In this document: positions 28,678-40,093 of the stretch, one piece after another
How the letters are laid out: each line of letters starts with the position of its first letter
How positions within the stretch are numbered: the first letter of the stretch is position 1
Assembly: GCF_004135675.1 (NCBI RefSeq)
Contig: NZ_QHLX01000003.1
Location: 124,001-188,000 of the forward strand
DNA: 64,000 bases
DNA from: Marinitoga lauensis
GTDB taxonomy: Bacteria > Thermotogota > Thermotogae > Petrotogales > Petrotogaceae
Direction: 5' to 3'
Position numbers and translations under genes: made by a program
The notes under the pieces: model-generated
The model's input: only the letters and a program-made list of their open reading frames with translations
Told to the model about the DNA's origin: nothing
The model's database searches: none

Positions 28678-31600
28678 TTATTCGTCCAAACTTTCTATAA
28701 ACTTAAAGTCAACAGGAACAACCTGTGAAACTCCATATCTCATTGTGATTCCATGAAAAATCTCTGCAATTTCCATCATTAATTTATTATGGGTAATAAT
28801 TAGAAATTGTGTTTTGTCAGAATGTTTTTTTATTAGATTAGCTAATTTTCCAGCATTGATATCATCAAGTGGTGCATCGATTTCATCGAGTAAATAAAAA
28901 GGACTGGGATTTACATTCATTAGTGCAAATAAAAATGCAGAAGTTATTAATGCTTTCTCACCACCAGAGAAAAGTTGCAATTTTGAAAATTTCTCCCGGG
29001 TTTTTTTACAGAAATTTCCACACCTTTTTCAAAAGCTTTTCCATCGCCTACCATTTTTAAAACGCCATCGCCACCAACAAATAATTCTTTTATAAATTCA
29101 CCAAATTTTTGATTTACCAGATTAAACGTATTTAAATATTTTTCTTCAGCTTCATTATCTATTTTTTCAATTCCCTCTTTTAATGTTTTTATCGATTGTA
29201 AAATATCTTCTTTTTGTTTGTGTCTATCATCCAGTTCTTTTTTTACCATTTCATATTCATCTAATACCCCAAGATCTACACTTCCAATGTGTTTTAAAGC
29301 TTTTTTAATATCTGATATTCTTCTTTCTAATGCTAAAATTTCTGCCTCTGATAGTTCCTCGTAAATAAAGTCTTCAGGATCAATACCTATATTTTTGGCT
29401 TTTTCCGTTAAAAATTCTCTTTCATGTTTTAAATTTTGAATGTCCAGATCTAATTGGTGGAGGAATTTTTTAACTCATCGATCTTATCTTTTAATTCATT
29501 CTTTTTTAATTCATATCTTTCAAGTTCATCAAATTTTTCGCTTTTTCCTTCTCTACTCATTTTCATCATTCTAAATGCATCTTCTATTTCTGTATTCATT
29601 GACTTTATTTCTTTTTCGTATTCACTAAGGTCCACCTTTTTTTGTTTATATCTTCTTTTAATTCTTTTAGAAGATTATTAATTGATTCTATTGTATTTTT
29701 TATTGTGCTGATGTTATTTTTTATTTGTGAGTATTCATATCTATAATTGCTAATTTTTTCATTGATGGAATTTTTATAAAGATTTAATTCATTTAATTTT
29801 GCTATTTTTAAGCGTAATTCTTCATGGATAGATTCATTGTTTTTTTCTATATTAGCAATATTTTTTTCTAATAATGTAATCTGTTCTTTACTTTTTTCAA
29901 TTTCAATATCTATATTTTTCAATTCTACATTTATTTCCTCTTCACGTTCTTCATATGAGTCTATTCTACTGATAATTTCATTGTATCTTTTTTGAGATGA
30001 ATCATAATTATTTTTAAATTCTTTATATGAATTTGCTCCATTTAGTCTATTATATTTTATTTCATTTAATTTCTCTTCGAGTTTTCTTAATTCTAAAGAA
30101 TTCTTTTTATATTCATATTCTATTTTTTTCAATTTTTCTTCATATTCATTAATTTCAATATTCAGCTCTTTTAATTCATCTTTTAATTTTTTCAATTCTC
30201 TTTTTCTTGTAAGTAACAATGTTGGATTGTTTCCTTTTAATATACCACCTGTAATAGCACCAGAAGTATTGATTATTTCACCATCTGTAGTCGCTATAGT
30301 TAAAGATATATTTCTATATCTATTTTTGATATTTAAAGCAGTATTTAAGCTATCAACTACTATTGAATTGCTGAAAACATAATGAATAGCTTTTTCATAT
30401 TCTTTGTTATATTTTATAAGATCAATTATATAACCATAAAAACCAGGTTCATTTTCCAGTTCTTTATATCTTCTAACTCTGGAAGATATCAAATCAAGCG
30501 GTAGGAATGTAACTCGACCAGCTTTTTCTGCTTTTAAATAATTTATATATGAAGATATATGATTTGAATTTTTTACAACAACATTTTGTAATCTATATCC
30601 TGCAATCATTGTTACTGCGGTTTCTAATTCTTCAGGCACTTCAATTAAATTTAGCACAACATCAATTAAATTATCTTCTTTATGAAATGCTTCGAAAAGT
30701 TTTTTTATAGCAAATGAGAATCCCTCATATTCAGTAATTTGTAAAGAGAGATTTTGTATTTTTCTTTCGGTTAAATCTTTTTCATGTTTTAATTTTTGTA
30801 GATAATTATAGGTATTTGACAACTGTGAATGCAAATCTTCAACGAGATTTTTCTTTTCATATATCCTGGTTTTCATATTTTCTTCTTTTTTATTCATTGA
30901 GTCCAATTCTGTTTCAAGTTTTCTTAACTCTTCATCTAAGGATTTTATACGTTTTTCAAGGTTTGTTTTTTCAGTATTTAAAAACTTTAATCTTTCTTCT
31001 TTATCTGCTAATTCATTAATTAATTTATTTTTTTTATTTTCTAAATCCTTCATATGGTGATTTGCTTTTTTTATATTTTCTTTTAATTCAGTCAATTTAT
31101 GCATTTCTTCTGAAATTGAATTTTCAATTTTCTTTTTTTCATTTTCTATATTTTTAATTTCTTCAATATATTTTTTGATTTCAGTATCGTATTTGCTGAG
31201 TAAATCTTTAACTTCTTCATATCTTTTTTCGTTTTTTTGAAGGTCCTCCTCAAACTTTTTCTTTTCCCAATCTTTTTCAACGATTTTTGAATTTAATTCA
31301 TTTATTTCCTTTTCTAATCTTGATTTCATCTCTTCATAAGATTTTAATCGTTGTCTGAAATTTTCAATCTTTTCGCCATATATAGAGAGTTGTTCTTCTT
31401 TTTCTTCTATTTCCTTCTTTAGTTCTTTATATAATCGTTCAATTTCAAAACTTTCAGAAAGATAAATTTTTATCTGTTCTTTGTTTTCTTTGATAGAATT
31501 TTCAATTTCTTTTATTTTCCTGTCTATATCAAGACTTTTTGCGCCAAAATATTTAATTCCAATAGACTTCATTTCTTCATTATATTCAACATATTTTTTA

Positions 31601-32217
31601 GCCCTTGATGCTCTATTTGAAAGAGAACGAACCCTTTTTTCAACTTCATATAATACATCATTTAACCTTTCCAGATTTTCTTTTGTTTGATTTAACATTT
31701 TTAAGGCAATTTCTTTTTTATTAAGGTATGTTTTTATACCTGCGGCGTCTTCTATAATTACTCTTAATTGTTCAGAAGAAGCAGAGACGAGTTCTCTTAC
31801 CTGATCCTGTGAGATTATTGAATAAAAAGATTTTCCTACTCCAGCGCCTCCGATAATTTCAAAAATATCCTTTAACCGAGCATTTTTATTATCGATTTTA
31901 TATTGCGTTTTTCCATCAGCGGTCAATATTTTTCCTATATTTCTAATTTTTCCATTATCATCTTTTATTTTTAGAAAAACTTCAGCTTTCTTTGCAGGAG
32001 GGAATTTTTCCGAACCACTAAAAATAACATCAGCTTTTTCTGATATTCTAATTTGCTTTGAAGATTGTTCACCAAGAAGCCATCTTATAGCATCTACTAT
32101 ATTGGATTTTCCAGAACCATTTGGTCCAACTATACTGACAATATTTGAATTTAAATTTAATGTGGTATTTTTTGCAAAGCTCTTAAAACCTTTAATACGC
32201 ATTTCCAGTAAAATCAA
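28678..32217 (-). CDS. smc: Chromosome segregation protein SMC, three frameshifts
   Basis: TTG start at 32217 (MILLEMRIKGFKSF) has AAGGGGG at proper distance; an internal ATG at 32202 is the alternative. Walker A GPNGSGKSN, long coiled coils (about residues 170-500 and 650-1000), a hinge near GFSFAIKKLFEAF to GRVTFLPLDL, then the ABC signature LFSGGEKALI and Walker B YLLDEIDAPLDD. Breaks lie near 29640 (A7, should be A8), 29470 (A6, should be A7) and 28985 (A4, should be A5); each repair joins coiled coil or head sequence smoothly. SMC condenses and helps segregate DNA. Confidence 0.94.
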
Positions 32218-32250
32218 AGTTATAACCCCCTTACATCTTTTTATATTATA

Positions 32251-32295
32251 TCATATTTATACTTTTTAGACACCATAATTTCATATTTATACTTT
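32251..32295. repeat. Two 15-bp direct repeats between divergent smc and DUF1292 genes
   Basis: TCATATTTATACTTT occurs at 32251-32265 and again at 32281-32295, exactly 30 bp apart. A minus-strand TATAAT (32250-32245) abuts the first copy, and a plus-strand TATAAT lies at 32324-32329. The repeats may bind a regulator acting on one or both genes. Confidence 0.5.
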
Positions 32296-32348
32296 AAAAT
32301 TAAAAGTATGATGTAAATGTGTTTATAATAGACTGAGGAGGGAAAATT

Positions 32349-32687
32349 ATGGAAAGATTAGAATTTTTTACAATTACTGGTGAAGATGGAAATGAATATA
32401 ATTTTATGTTTGTTGAAGAATTAAAAATTGATGGTAAAAAGTATTGGATTTGTTATGAGGCTTTCAAAGAAGAAGATAGTGAAGACATTGTTTTAGGAGA
32501 TACTGTGGCTTTTAAGGTTAGCGAAAATAATGGCGAACTATTTCTTGATGCAGTAGAAGATGATGATGAATTGGAAAAGGTCGAAGAAGAATGGAAAAAG
32601 ATTATGGAAGATGTTGATATTGATGAAAATGAAGATTTTATAATGATTGATGATGAAGATGAAATAAAAGATAATAATGAAAATTAA
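32349..32687 (+). CDS. DUF1292 family protein
   Basis: 112 aa. ATG 32349 after GAGGAGGGAAA. The strands FTITGEDGNEYNFMFVEEL, DGKKYWICYEA and AVEDDDELEKVEEEWKKI follow the DUF1292 pattern of a small beta protein with an acidic tail. Function of the family is unknown. Divergent from smc, 12 bp before the FolD-like gene. Confidence 0.75.
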   Translation: MERLEFFTITGEDGNEYNFMFVEELKIDGKKYWICYEAFKEEDSEDIVLGDTVAFKVSENNGELFLDAVEDDDELEKVEEEWKKIMEDVDIDENEDFIMIDDEDEIKDNNEN

Positions 32688-32698
32688 TTTTTAAAAAT

Positions 32699-33712
32699 AT
32701 GGGGGTGTTGGAGTTTAATAAAGAAAAGTTATTTGATATTAAATTCTTGATTGAAAACTTTGATAAACCTATTTTTGAAAGAAATGTGAAGCTATATAGA
32801 AAAAATAATATACAACTACAATTAACTTGTATTCTTACTTCTGATGATCCAGGAAGTATTTCTTATGCTAAGGGAATAAAAAATATATGTAGAAGATATA
32901 ATGTTGATTTTATTTTAGAAAAATGTGAGAGTAAAAAAGAATTAGAAGAAAAAATAGATTTTTATAACAACGATAAGGATACTGACGGTATTATTGTTAT
33001 GTATCCCACACCTTTTGAAGTAAAAGACACATATTTTATGAATCTTATATCTGTTGAAAAGGATGTGGAGGGATTAAATCATGAATATATGGGGTATCTC
33101 GTTCAACATGAGTTTTACAGTGATAAAGAGAATTTAAGAAAATTAATAATCCCTCCAACGGCAAAAGGAATATTATATGTTTTAAAAAGAAATTATATTG
33201 TATATGAAAATTATTATAAAAGTCATGGTAAGTATCCTGATAATTTAAAAGAAAATCCATTTAATTTAGAAGGTAAAAAAGTTGTCGTTATCAATGATTC
33301 ACTGGCAGTAGGACGATCATTGGCTTTGATGATGTTAAATGAAAATGCAAGTGTGAGAGTATGTCAGAAATATACAGATTATGATGATATCTTGAAATTC
33401 GTATCTATTTCAGATATTATAATTTCTGCAGTTCCATCAGAAAAATTCAAAATTCCAACAAAATATATTCCAGAAGATTCTATAGTTTTTGATATAGCCT
33501 TTGAAGGGAATTTTGAATATCCGGATATTTTTAATAAAGTATATAAAATATCTCCAAAATGGAATCTGGTGGAAAAAGGTAATAGAATTAATGATATGAC
33601 ATTACATAGACTGATTTCTAATTTATTTTATCTTATAAATAGGAAGTTACCTTCAGAAGATCTTGTGGAATTAAAAGAATTTGAAAGAAATATTCAAAAG
33701 GTGGGGATTTGA
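32699..33712 (+). CDS. Divergent FolD-like protein lacking canonical catalytic residues
   Basis: 337 aa. The start at ATG 32699 is uncertain; the G-rich stretch after it resembles a ribosome site for a later start. FolD layout is clear: SDDPGSISYAKGIKN, TDGIIVMYPTP, EKDVEGLNHEYMG, PTAKGILYVL, GKKVVVINDSLAVGRSLALMML and a late DMTLHRL. Against canonical FolD the Tyr is kept, but the catalytic Lys (YxxxK) is Ile, the Gln of VQLP is Met, the Asp of KDVDG is Glu, and GGVGPMT is GNRINDMT. About 30 extra residues sit near 165-190. It may be an altered-activity or non-enzymatic relative; one-carbon metabolism should not be assumed. Confidence 0.7.
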   Translation: MGVLEFNKEKLFDIKFLIENFDKPIFERNVKLYRKNNIQLQLTCILTSDDPGSISYAKGIKNICRRYNVDFILEKCESKKELEEKIDFYNNDKDTDGIIVMYPTPFEVKDTYFMNLISVEKDVEGLNHEYMGYLVQHEFYSDKENLRKLIIPPTAKGILYVLKRNYIVYENYYKSHGKYPDNLKENPFNLEGKKVVVINDSLAVGRSLALMMLNENASVRVCQKYTDYDDILKFVSISDIIISAVPSEKFKIPTKYIPEDSIVFDIAFEGNFEYPDIFNKVYKISPKWNLVEKGNRINDMTLHRLISNLFYLINRKLPSEDLVELKEFERNIQKVGI

Positions 33713-33713
33713 G

Positions 33714-35062
33714 TTGAAGAAAGTATTTTTTATTACATTAATAATAATATTCTCTTTAATAGTATATGGCTTTGATTTTTCTATAAGAATAGATGATAAT
33801 ATAAACAATGTAAAAACATATCAGGGAATAACTTTTAAAATAAATCATAATTATAAAGGATTTACATTTTTAGGAGAACTTAACGCATATAATGATGGGA
33901 AATATAAATCCTCCATGGGTGAAACGTATTATAAAGGTTTTTATTTTTATATGAAAAATGGTGGGATAATACTGGATTTTGATAGATATAAAGTATCTTT
34001 TGGGCGATTACAGCATTACGATATTGTTGATTCGCCTTATTCGCTTTTTATTTCTTCAAAAGGCTTGCCTGCAGTTATACTTGATTTTAATTATGAAGAT
34101 GATAATTTTTTCTATGAAACGCGTTATATTGAATTAAATAGGGAATCTACCATTGGTTATCCTGATAGAGGAGCAAACTTAAAAACATATGGTATAAAAT
34201 TTGGTAATTTTAGATTTGCATATGAAGAATCTGCAGTGTATGTTAATACGTCATTTGATATTGAATATTTTACCAATGTTATTCCAAACTTTTTTATTCA
34301 ATATGTGAATATTTCATATGGTAAACCATGGACTCATGGGTATAATGCAAATTCAATAATGGGTTTTTCATTGGATTATACAGATAATAGTCATTATTAT
34401 TATGGGCAAATTCTCGTTGATGATATTAATACCAATAGGATATTAGCTCCAGATTCATATCAAAATCCTGATAAAATCGCATGGAGTTTTGGAGGAAAAG
34501 TAAAAACAAACTTTGGAGAATTTGGATTATATAGTGCAGGAGCAACAAAATATACATTCCAACCTTCTGGAAATGGGCAAAATCTTTATTATGGATATAC
34601 ATATTATCCAGATGTAACTTATAATTATAATGGTGAAAGAACAATATTACCTGAAGAAAATTATATAGGATATTATAATGGAGAAAATAATTTAGCGTTT
34701 ATGGGAACATATTCTAATAATCTGAATGGAAGTATTATTAATAGTTCATTGGAATATGTTATATCAGGAAGTAAATCGCCAGCGAATCCATGGGTGAATA
34801 TGCAACATGGAGTGAAGGTGGTCAGGGTACAAAATTTTTGGATGATGATATTTTAGAACATAAATATGATTTTAATATAAATATCGATTATTCAATTTAT
34901 GGGTTGAAAATATATAATGGATTAAACCTGAGATATACGAAAAATAAATTGGAGTTGGTTGATACAGCGGAGACTGATAATTATGATATGAAGATATTTA
35001 AGCCATCAAATGAAAGTGAATTTTATTATAATATAAAACTGGGTGTTGAATATAAATTTTAA
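33714..35062 (+). CDS. Exported beta-barrel-type protein, frameshifted
   Basis: TTG start 33714 (MKKVFFITLIIIFSLIVYG), right after the FolD-like stop with GGTGGGG upstream. A signal peptide is followed by about 430 residues rich in Tyr, Asn and Gly in strand-like periodicity; the end is LGVEYKF, with a final Phe as in outer-membrane barrels. The frame breaks near 34790; GGG should be GGGG, giving NPWGEYATWSEGGQG. No family recognised. It probably resides in the outer sheath. Confidence 0.7.
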
Positions 35063-35084
35063 AAGGCCTCTGTGTGAGGCCTTT
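35062..35084. terminator. Bidirectional terminator between the barrel gene and prfB
   Basis: Perfect stem AAAGGCCTC / GAGGCCTTT with loop TGTGT, with A/T-rich flanks on both sides. It serves two convergent genes and overlaps the prfB stop by two bases. Confidence 0.9.
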
Positions 35085-36192
35085 AATTTTCTTTATTCAA
35101 TTTTGCAAAGTATAATAGTTCTGCTTCTATAAATCCGTCTAATTCGCCATCTAAAACTGCATCAGCATTAGAAGTTTCATAATTTGTTCTATGGTCTTTT
35201 ACCATTTTATATGGGTACAACACATAAGATCTTATCTGATTACCCCAGGATATATCCTTCATATCTCCCATGAGTTTTAATTTTTCTTCCATCTTTTTTT
35301 GCATCTCTAATTCAAATAAACGAGCTTTTAATATTTGCATAGCAGTTGCTTTATTTTGGTGTTGTGATCTTTCATTCTGACATGCTACAACTATACCTGT
35401 TGGTAAATGTGTGATTCTAACTGCAGAATCAGTTTTATTAACGTGTTGCCCACCGGCTCCACCAGCTCTGAATGTATCTATTTTTAAATCGTCTGGTCTT
35501 ATTTCTATATCAATATCTTCATCTAATTCAGGTGTTACAGAAACAGATGCAAAAGAAGTATGTCTTCTGTTAGCAGCATCAAATGGTGAAACTCTAACCA
35601 ATCTGTGAACACCGGATTCATACTTTAGTTTCCCATATACAAAAGAACCATTAATTTTTATTGTAACGCTTTTTATTCCTGCTTCATCACCTGGTAAATA
35701 ATCTATTATATCTATTTTATATGAGTTTTTTTCGGCCCATCTGGTATACATTCTCAAGAGCATATCAGCCCAATCATGTGATTCTGTTCCACCGGCACCC
35801 GGGTGAATAGTTAAAAATACATTATTTGAATCATATTTTCCGGATAATAACATGGCTAATTCAAACTCTTTTACTTTTTTTTCTATTTCCTGTAATATTT
35901 CAAGTGCCTGTTCGTCCATTGTTGGATCTTCTTCACTAAATTCCATAGCAACTTCAAGGTCTTCAAACAATCCCTGGAGGTTATTAAATTCCTCTCTTTC
36001 ATTTTTTAAATGCTGCAATTCTCTTGAAATTTTTTCTGCTCTTTTTTGATCATTCCAGAAGTTGGGATCTGTCATTGTATTTTCCAATTCATTTATTCTT
36101 CTGGTAGTTTTTTCTATATTAAAAAGATTTTTTAAATTATTGAATTTTTCATGTAACTCCTCTATTTTAACTTTAACCTCATAATCAAGCAT
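35083..36192 (-). CDS. prfB: Peptide chain release factor 2
   Basis: 369 aa. ATG 36192 lies 5 bp after the secA stop, with GAGGTGA between. The peptidyl-hydrolase motif GGAGGQHVNKTDSAVRI and the stop-codon recognition tripeptide SPF in RVSPFDAANRRHTSF mark RF2 (UAA/UGA reading). The frame is continuous, so the autoregulatory +1 frameshift found in many prfB genes is absent here. Confidence 0.95.
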   Translation of the reverse strand: MLDYEVKVKIEELHEKFNNLKNLFNIEKTTRRINELENTMTDPNFWNDQKRAEKISRELQHLKNEREEFNNLQGLFEDLEVAMEFSEEDPTMDEQALEILQEIEKKVKEFELAMLLSGKYDSNNVFLTIHPGAGGTESHDWADMLLRMYTRWAEKNSYKIDIIDYLPGDEAGIKSVTIKINGSFVYGKLKYESGVHRLVRVSPFDAANRRHTSFASVSVTPELDEDIDIEIRPDDLKIDTFRAGGAGGQHVNKTDSAVRITHLPTGIVVACQNERSQHQNKATAMQILKARLFELEMQKKMEEKLKLMGDMKDISWGNQIRSYVLYPYKMVKDHRTNYETSNADAVLDGELDGFIEAELLYFAKLNKEN

Positions 36193-36196
36193 TGTT

Positions 36197-38644
36197 TCAC
36201 CTCTTTACTCTAATTCTTTTATGTGTTTTTTTCTTTTCTTTTCTTTTTTCTGCTCTATTAATAACGCTGCCATCATTGTGAACAAAATTTAATTGATTAA
36301 TTTTTTTCTTTGTTTCTTCTTCTTCTTTTGATGTATCAACTTTTATAATCCTCAATAGATAAGATACTGTATCATCATAAATTGTATTTATTAATTCTTC
36401 AAACAAAATATAAGATTCTTTTTTAAATTCCATAGCAGGATCTTTTTGACCATAGGCTCTTAAACTAACTGCTTCTTTTAAGTGTTCTATTGCTTCAAGA
36501 TGTTTTCTCCATCTTTCATCAATTATTCTTAACATTATGAATTTAGCAATTTTTTGGAATTCTTCTCCAAATTCATCTTTTTTAGACTGATATTTATCCA
36601 TAGTATTTTAAATACTTTATCTTTACATTCTTCTATATTTGCATAATCAATTTTTTCAACAACACCAAAAGCCAATAGTTTTTTTGAGAGTTCTTCTTTA
36701 TTCACTAACTCTTCTTCGTTAATTGATGATTCTACCAATCTATCTACAACATCTTCAAATATTTCTTTTAAGTGTTCATCATAATCATCCTGACCAAGAA
36801 TCCAATCTCTGTGAGAATAAATGGAAGCTCTTTGATAATCCATAATAGAATCAAGTTCAAATAGTCTTTTTCTTATAGAGAAATGAATTCCTTCAACTCT
36901 TTTTGAGCGTCTCTTATTATTTTACTCAATATTCCATGTTCTATAGGTTGTCCATCTTCGATTTTTAAGGTGTTCATTATATTTTTTAATTTGTCTCCAC
37001 CAAACAGTCTTAATAGGTCATCTTCAAAAGATAGGAAGAATCGTGATTCTCCAGGGTCACCCTGCCTTCCAGAACGTCCTATTAATTGATTATCTATCCT
37101 TCTACTTTCATGTCTTTCAGTACCGATAACATATAAACCACCTAATTCAACAACGCCTTCACCTAACTTAATATCAGTACCTCTACCTGCCATATTTGTA
37201 GCTATAGTTATCATGCCTTTCTGACCGGCCTGAGCTATTATTTCAGCTTCTTTTTCATGATATTTAGCGTTTAATACATTATGTGGAATACCTTCTTTCT
37301 TTAGCATATGACTTAGTAATTCACTGGTTTCAATAGAAGTAGTTCCAACCAACATAGGTTGTCCTTTTTTAAATCTCTCTTTTATTTCATTGATAACAGC
37401 ATTCCATTTTTCTTTCTGGGTTTTATATATTAAATCGTTTTTATCTTTTCTAATAACAGGTTTATTTGTAGGAATAACTACAACTTCACAATTGTATATT
37501 TGTTTAAATTCATCTTCTTCAGTCTTTGCTGTACCAGTCATTCCAGCTAACTTTTCATACATTCTAAAATAATTCTGGAATGTGATTGTTGCGTATGTTA
37601 ATGATTCTTCTTTAACCTTTACTCCTTCTTTTGCTTCAATTGCCTGATGCAATCCTTCAGAGTATCTTCTGCCATGCATAAGTCTTCCAGTAAACTCATC
37701 AACTATAATAACTTCTCCATCCTGTATGATATAGTCTTTATCTCGTTTAAAATAATGTAAGGCTTTTAATGCATTTAATGTATGAAATAAAAAATGTATG
37801 TTTTTTGGATCATATAAATTTTCTATACCAAGCATTTTTTCCAATCTGGATATTCCTTCATCTGTAAGGATTACAGCCTTGCTTTTCTCATCTAATGTAA
37901 AGTCTTCATCTCTTCTTAATTTTCTGGCTATTGATGCGAATTTTGTATATAAGTGTGAAGGTGTATCAGATGGGCCAGAAATAATTAATGGTGTTCTCGC
38001 TTCGTCAATTAAAATACTATCTGCTTCATCAACTATAGCATAGTGATGGCCTCTTTGTACTTTATCATTTAGATCATAAACAAGATTATCTCTCAAATAA
38101 TCAAATCCAAATTCATTAGCAGTTCCATAAGTTACATCGCATTGATAAGCTTTTTTTCTGTCCTCATTATCCATGCCAGCCTGAATAAATCCAACAGATA
38201 GTCCTAAAAATTCATATACCGGACCCATCCATTGTGCATCCCTTTTTGCAAGGTAATCATTATGTGTAGCCAAGTGAACGCCTTTTTCAGTTAAAGCATT
38301 TAGATATACTGGCAATGTTGCAACTAATGTTTTACCTTCACCTGTTTTCATCTCAGCAATATTTCCTTCATGTAATGCCAGACCACCATTAATTGAACAT
38401 CAAAATGTCTCATTTTTAAAACTCTTTTTGCTGTTTCTCGTACTACTGCAAATGCTTCAATTAAAATATCATCTAAAGTTTCACCGTCTTTAAGTCTTTT
38501 TTTAAATTCATCTGTTTTTGATTTTAATTGTTCATCGTTTAATTTTTCAAATTTTTCTTCTAAAGCATTTATCTTTTCAACAATTTTTTTGTATCTGTTC
38601 AAAATTCTTTTATTCTTATCGAAAATCTTTGTTAAAATACTCAT
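36197..38644 (-). CDS. secA: Preprotein translocase ATPase SecA, three frameshifts
   Basis: ATG 38644 ([18 protein letters not shown]) 9 bp after the upstream stop. DEAD-type motor: [17 protein letters not shown] after repair, [14 protein letters not shown] (Walker A), [30 protein letters not shown] and [15 protein letters not shown]. Breaks: near 38385 (GG should be GGG), 36897 (A5, should be A6; gives [16 protein letters not shown]) and 36612 (A4, should be A5). About 816 aa. The C-terminus is Lys/Arg-rich and has no Cys-type zinc motif. SecA drives Sec-dependent export of the many signal-peptide proteins seen here. Confidence 0.95.
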
Positions 38645-38653
38645 TTAAACACC

Positions 38654-39994
38654 TACCTTAATATTATTTTCTCAATAAATTTATTATTATCAGAAGCATT
38701 TATTATTATAAATTCACCAGGAACAGAATTTCCTATATATTCTTCAAAAAAGAATTAATGTTGGAATACCATATATATAATATATTTTTTGGTATATCAT
38801 TTGAACTAAATATTTTTATATTTGAGAATTTTCTGGAATTTACAATTAAATATTTCATTAGTGATGGGGATATTGATGAAATAATCATTTTATTTTCATT
38901 TACATATAAATATAAAGGGAATAGATATTTTTATAATAAATACTATAATAATAATAATTTCCAAGAACTTTTTTCCTAATACCCAATGCTTTATTTTTTC
39001 TTCTATTTTTTCCAGATTTACTTTCCCAGGAATAATAATAGATAGCCCATCACCCTTCCTGGAAAAATACTCACTTAAATATAAATTACCATTATTTTCA
39101 ATTGCAGATAAAATATATTTTAAAGAATTCTGAGAATAATTGTCCTGTGGGACAAAAATCCTTGAAATGACGTTATATATTTCAGATGGCGAATTAAGGC
39201 TTAAAAAAATTAATGAATCACCGAAAATTTTATACTCACTATTGAATTTTGAAATATTTATAATTTTTAATGAACTATTGATATTAATAATTATTTCCTT
39301 GTTCGAATAATTAATTCTTACATTACCAGAATCATTTTCTGAATATTTTGACATATATGCTTTTTGAAATGGTTCTATCAAATAGTTAAACTTATTATTT
39401 TTAAAAGAAATGTATATAGTATCTTTAATCTTTGATTTTAAAGAATTAAAATCATCAAGCAATTTAAATATTTTTTCAAGAGAAATATTATTGTTGTATA
39501 AAATAATATGTCCACCTATAGTATATATTTTTAAATTGAGATCTTTTATAAAATATTCTCCATTTATATATTCTACCTTATAACTAAAAAGATTTTTTAT
39601 CAAATTAATTAATTTTTCTTGATTATTGTAATCTGTTATTATATAACCATTAAAATTCTTCAAAAATTTAATGATATCCTGTATGGGATTTATCCAGAAA
39701 AAATTTTGAATATCAAATGAATTATTGGATATAATTAGAAAATCTGATGAGATCAGATTTTGAACATCTTTTACTTCATTTTCATTAAGATTTTTGTTAA
39801 ATATTCATATAATGATTCCTGACCAGCACCTTCTTTTGAATATAAATATCTAAAAAATGAAACATTATTATATAAATTGTGATAAAATAATTTAGGGTTG
39901 TGAAAATAGAAATAAAAATCATAATTATTTAATAAATTAAAGGAAAAAATGAATATTTGAAATAGTAAAAATAGAAATAATAATATTTTTTCAT
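38654..39994 (-). CDS. Exported protein of unknown family upstream of secA, several frameshifts
   Basis: Start at ATG 39994 ([19 protein letters not shown] after repair), with GGGTGATTAC before it; this is a signal peptide or anchor. The next part, NPKLFYHNLYNN to KEGAGQESLYEY, and the long middle (FNGYIITDYNNQEKLI, GGHIILYNNN, VRINYSNKEIIINI, LIFLSLNSPSEIYNVIS) suggest a repeated alpha/beta fold something like DUF3352-type surface proteins; this is uncertain. I infer five one-base losses (about 39988, 39799, 38959, 38919 and 38750). The repaired frame ends at TAG 38654-38656. Reconstruction of the last 100 residues is less secure. Confidence 0.55.
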
Positions 39995-40005
39995 GTAATC
40001 ACCCA

Positions 40006-40034
40006 TTTTCTGTTATAATAATTATAACAGAAAA
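40006..40034. promoter_or_regulatory. Palindrome with face-to-face -10 boxes between divergent genes
   Basis: 29 bp with perfect dyad symmetry about A40020; each arm is TTTTCTGTTATAAT. TATAAT reads on both strands within it. It lies 12 bp above the minus-strand exported gene and 60 bp above the diguanylate cyclase gene, so it may be an operator covering two promoters, or a 5' hairpin of the exported-protein mRNA. Confidence 0.55.
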
Positions 40035-40093
40035 AATTTTTTTAATTATTTATGTCTTAAAAATTTAATTACAATTTAAATAAGGTGATAATT

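Noticed and set aside
29605-29640. Programmed frameshifting in smc, secA, topA and others at A-rich slippery runs
   Set aside because: The breaks occur at many unrelated places, several per gene, and many at GG or CC, which do not slip; all are in the same direction. Sequence error is simpler.
36100-36192. Programmed +1 frameshift in prfB
   Set aside because: The reading frame is continuous from ATG 36192 and no early in-frame TGA with a CTT slip site is present.
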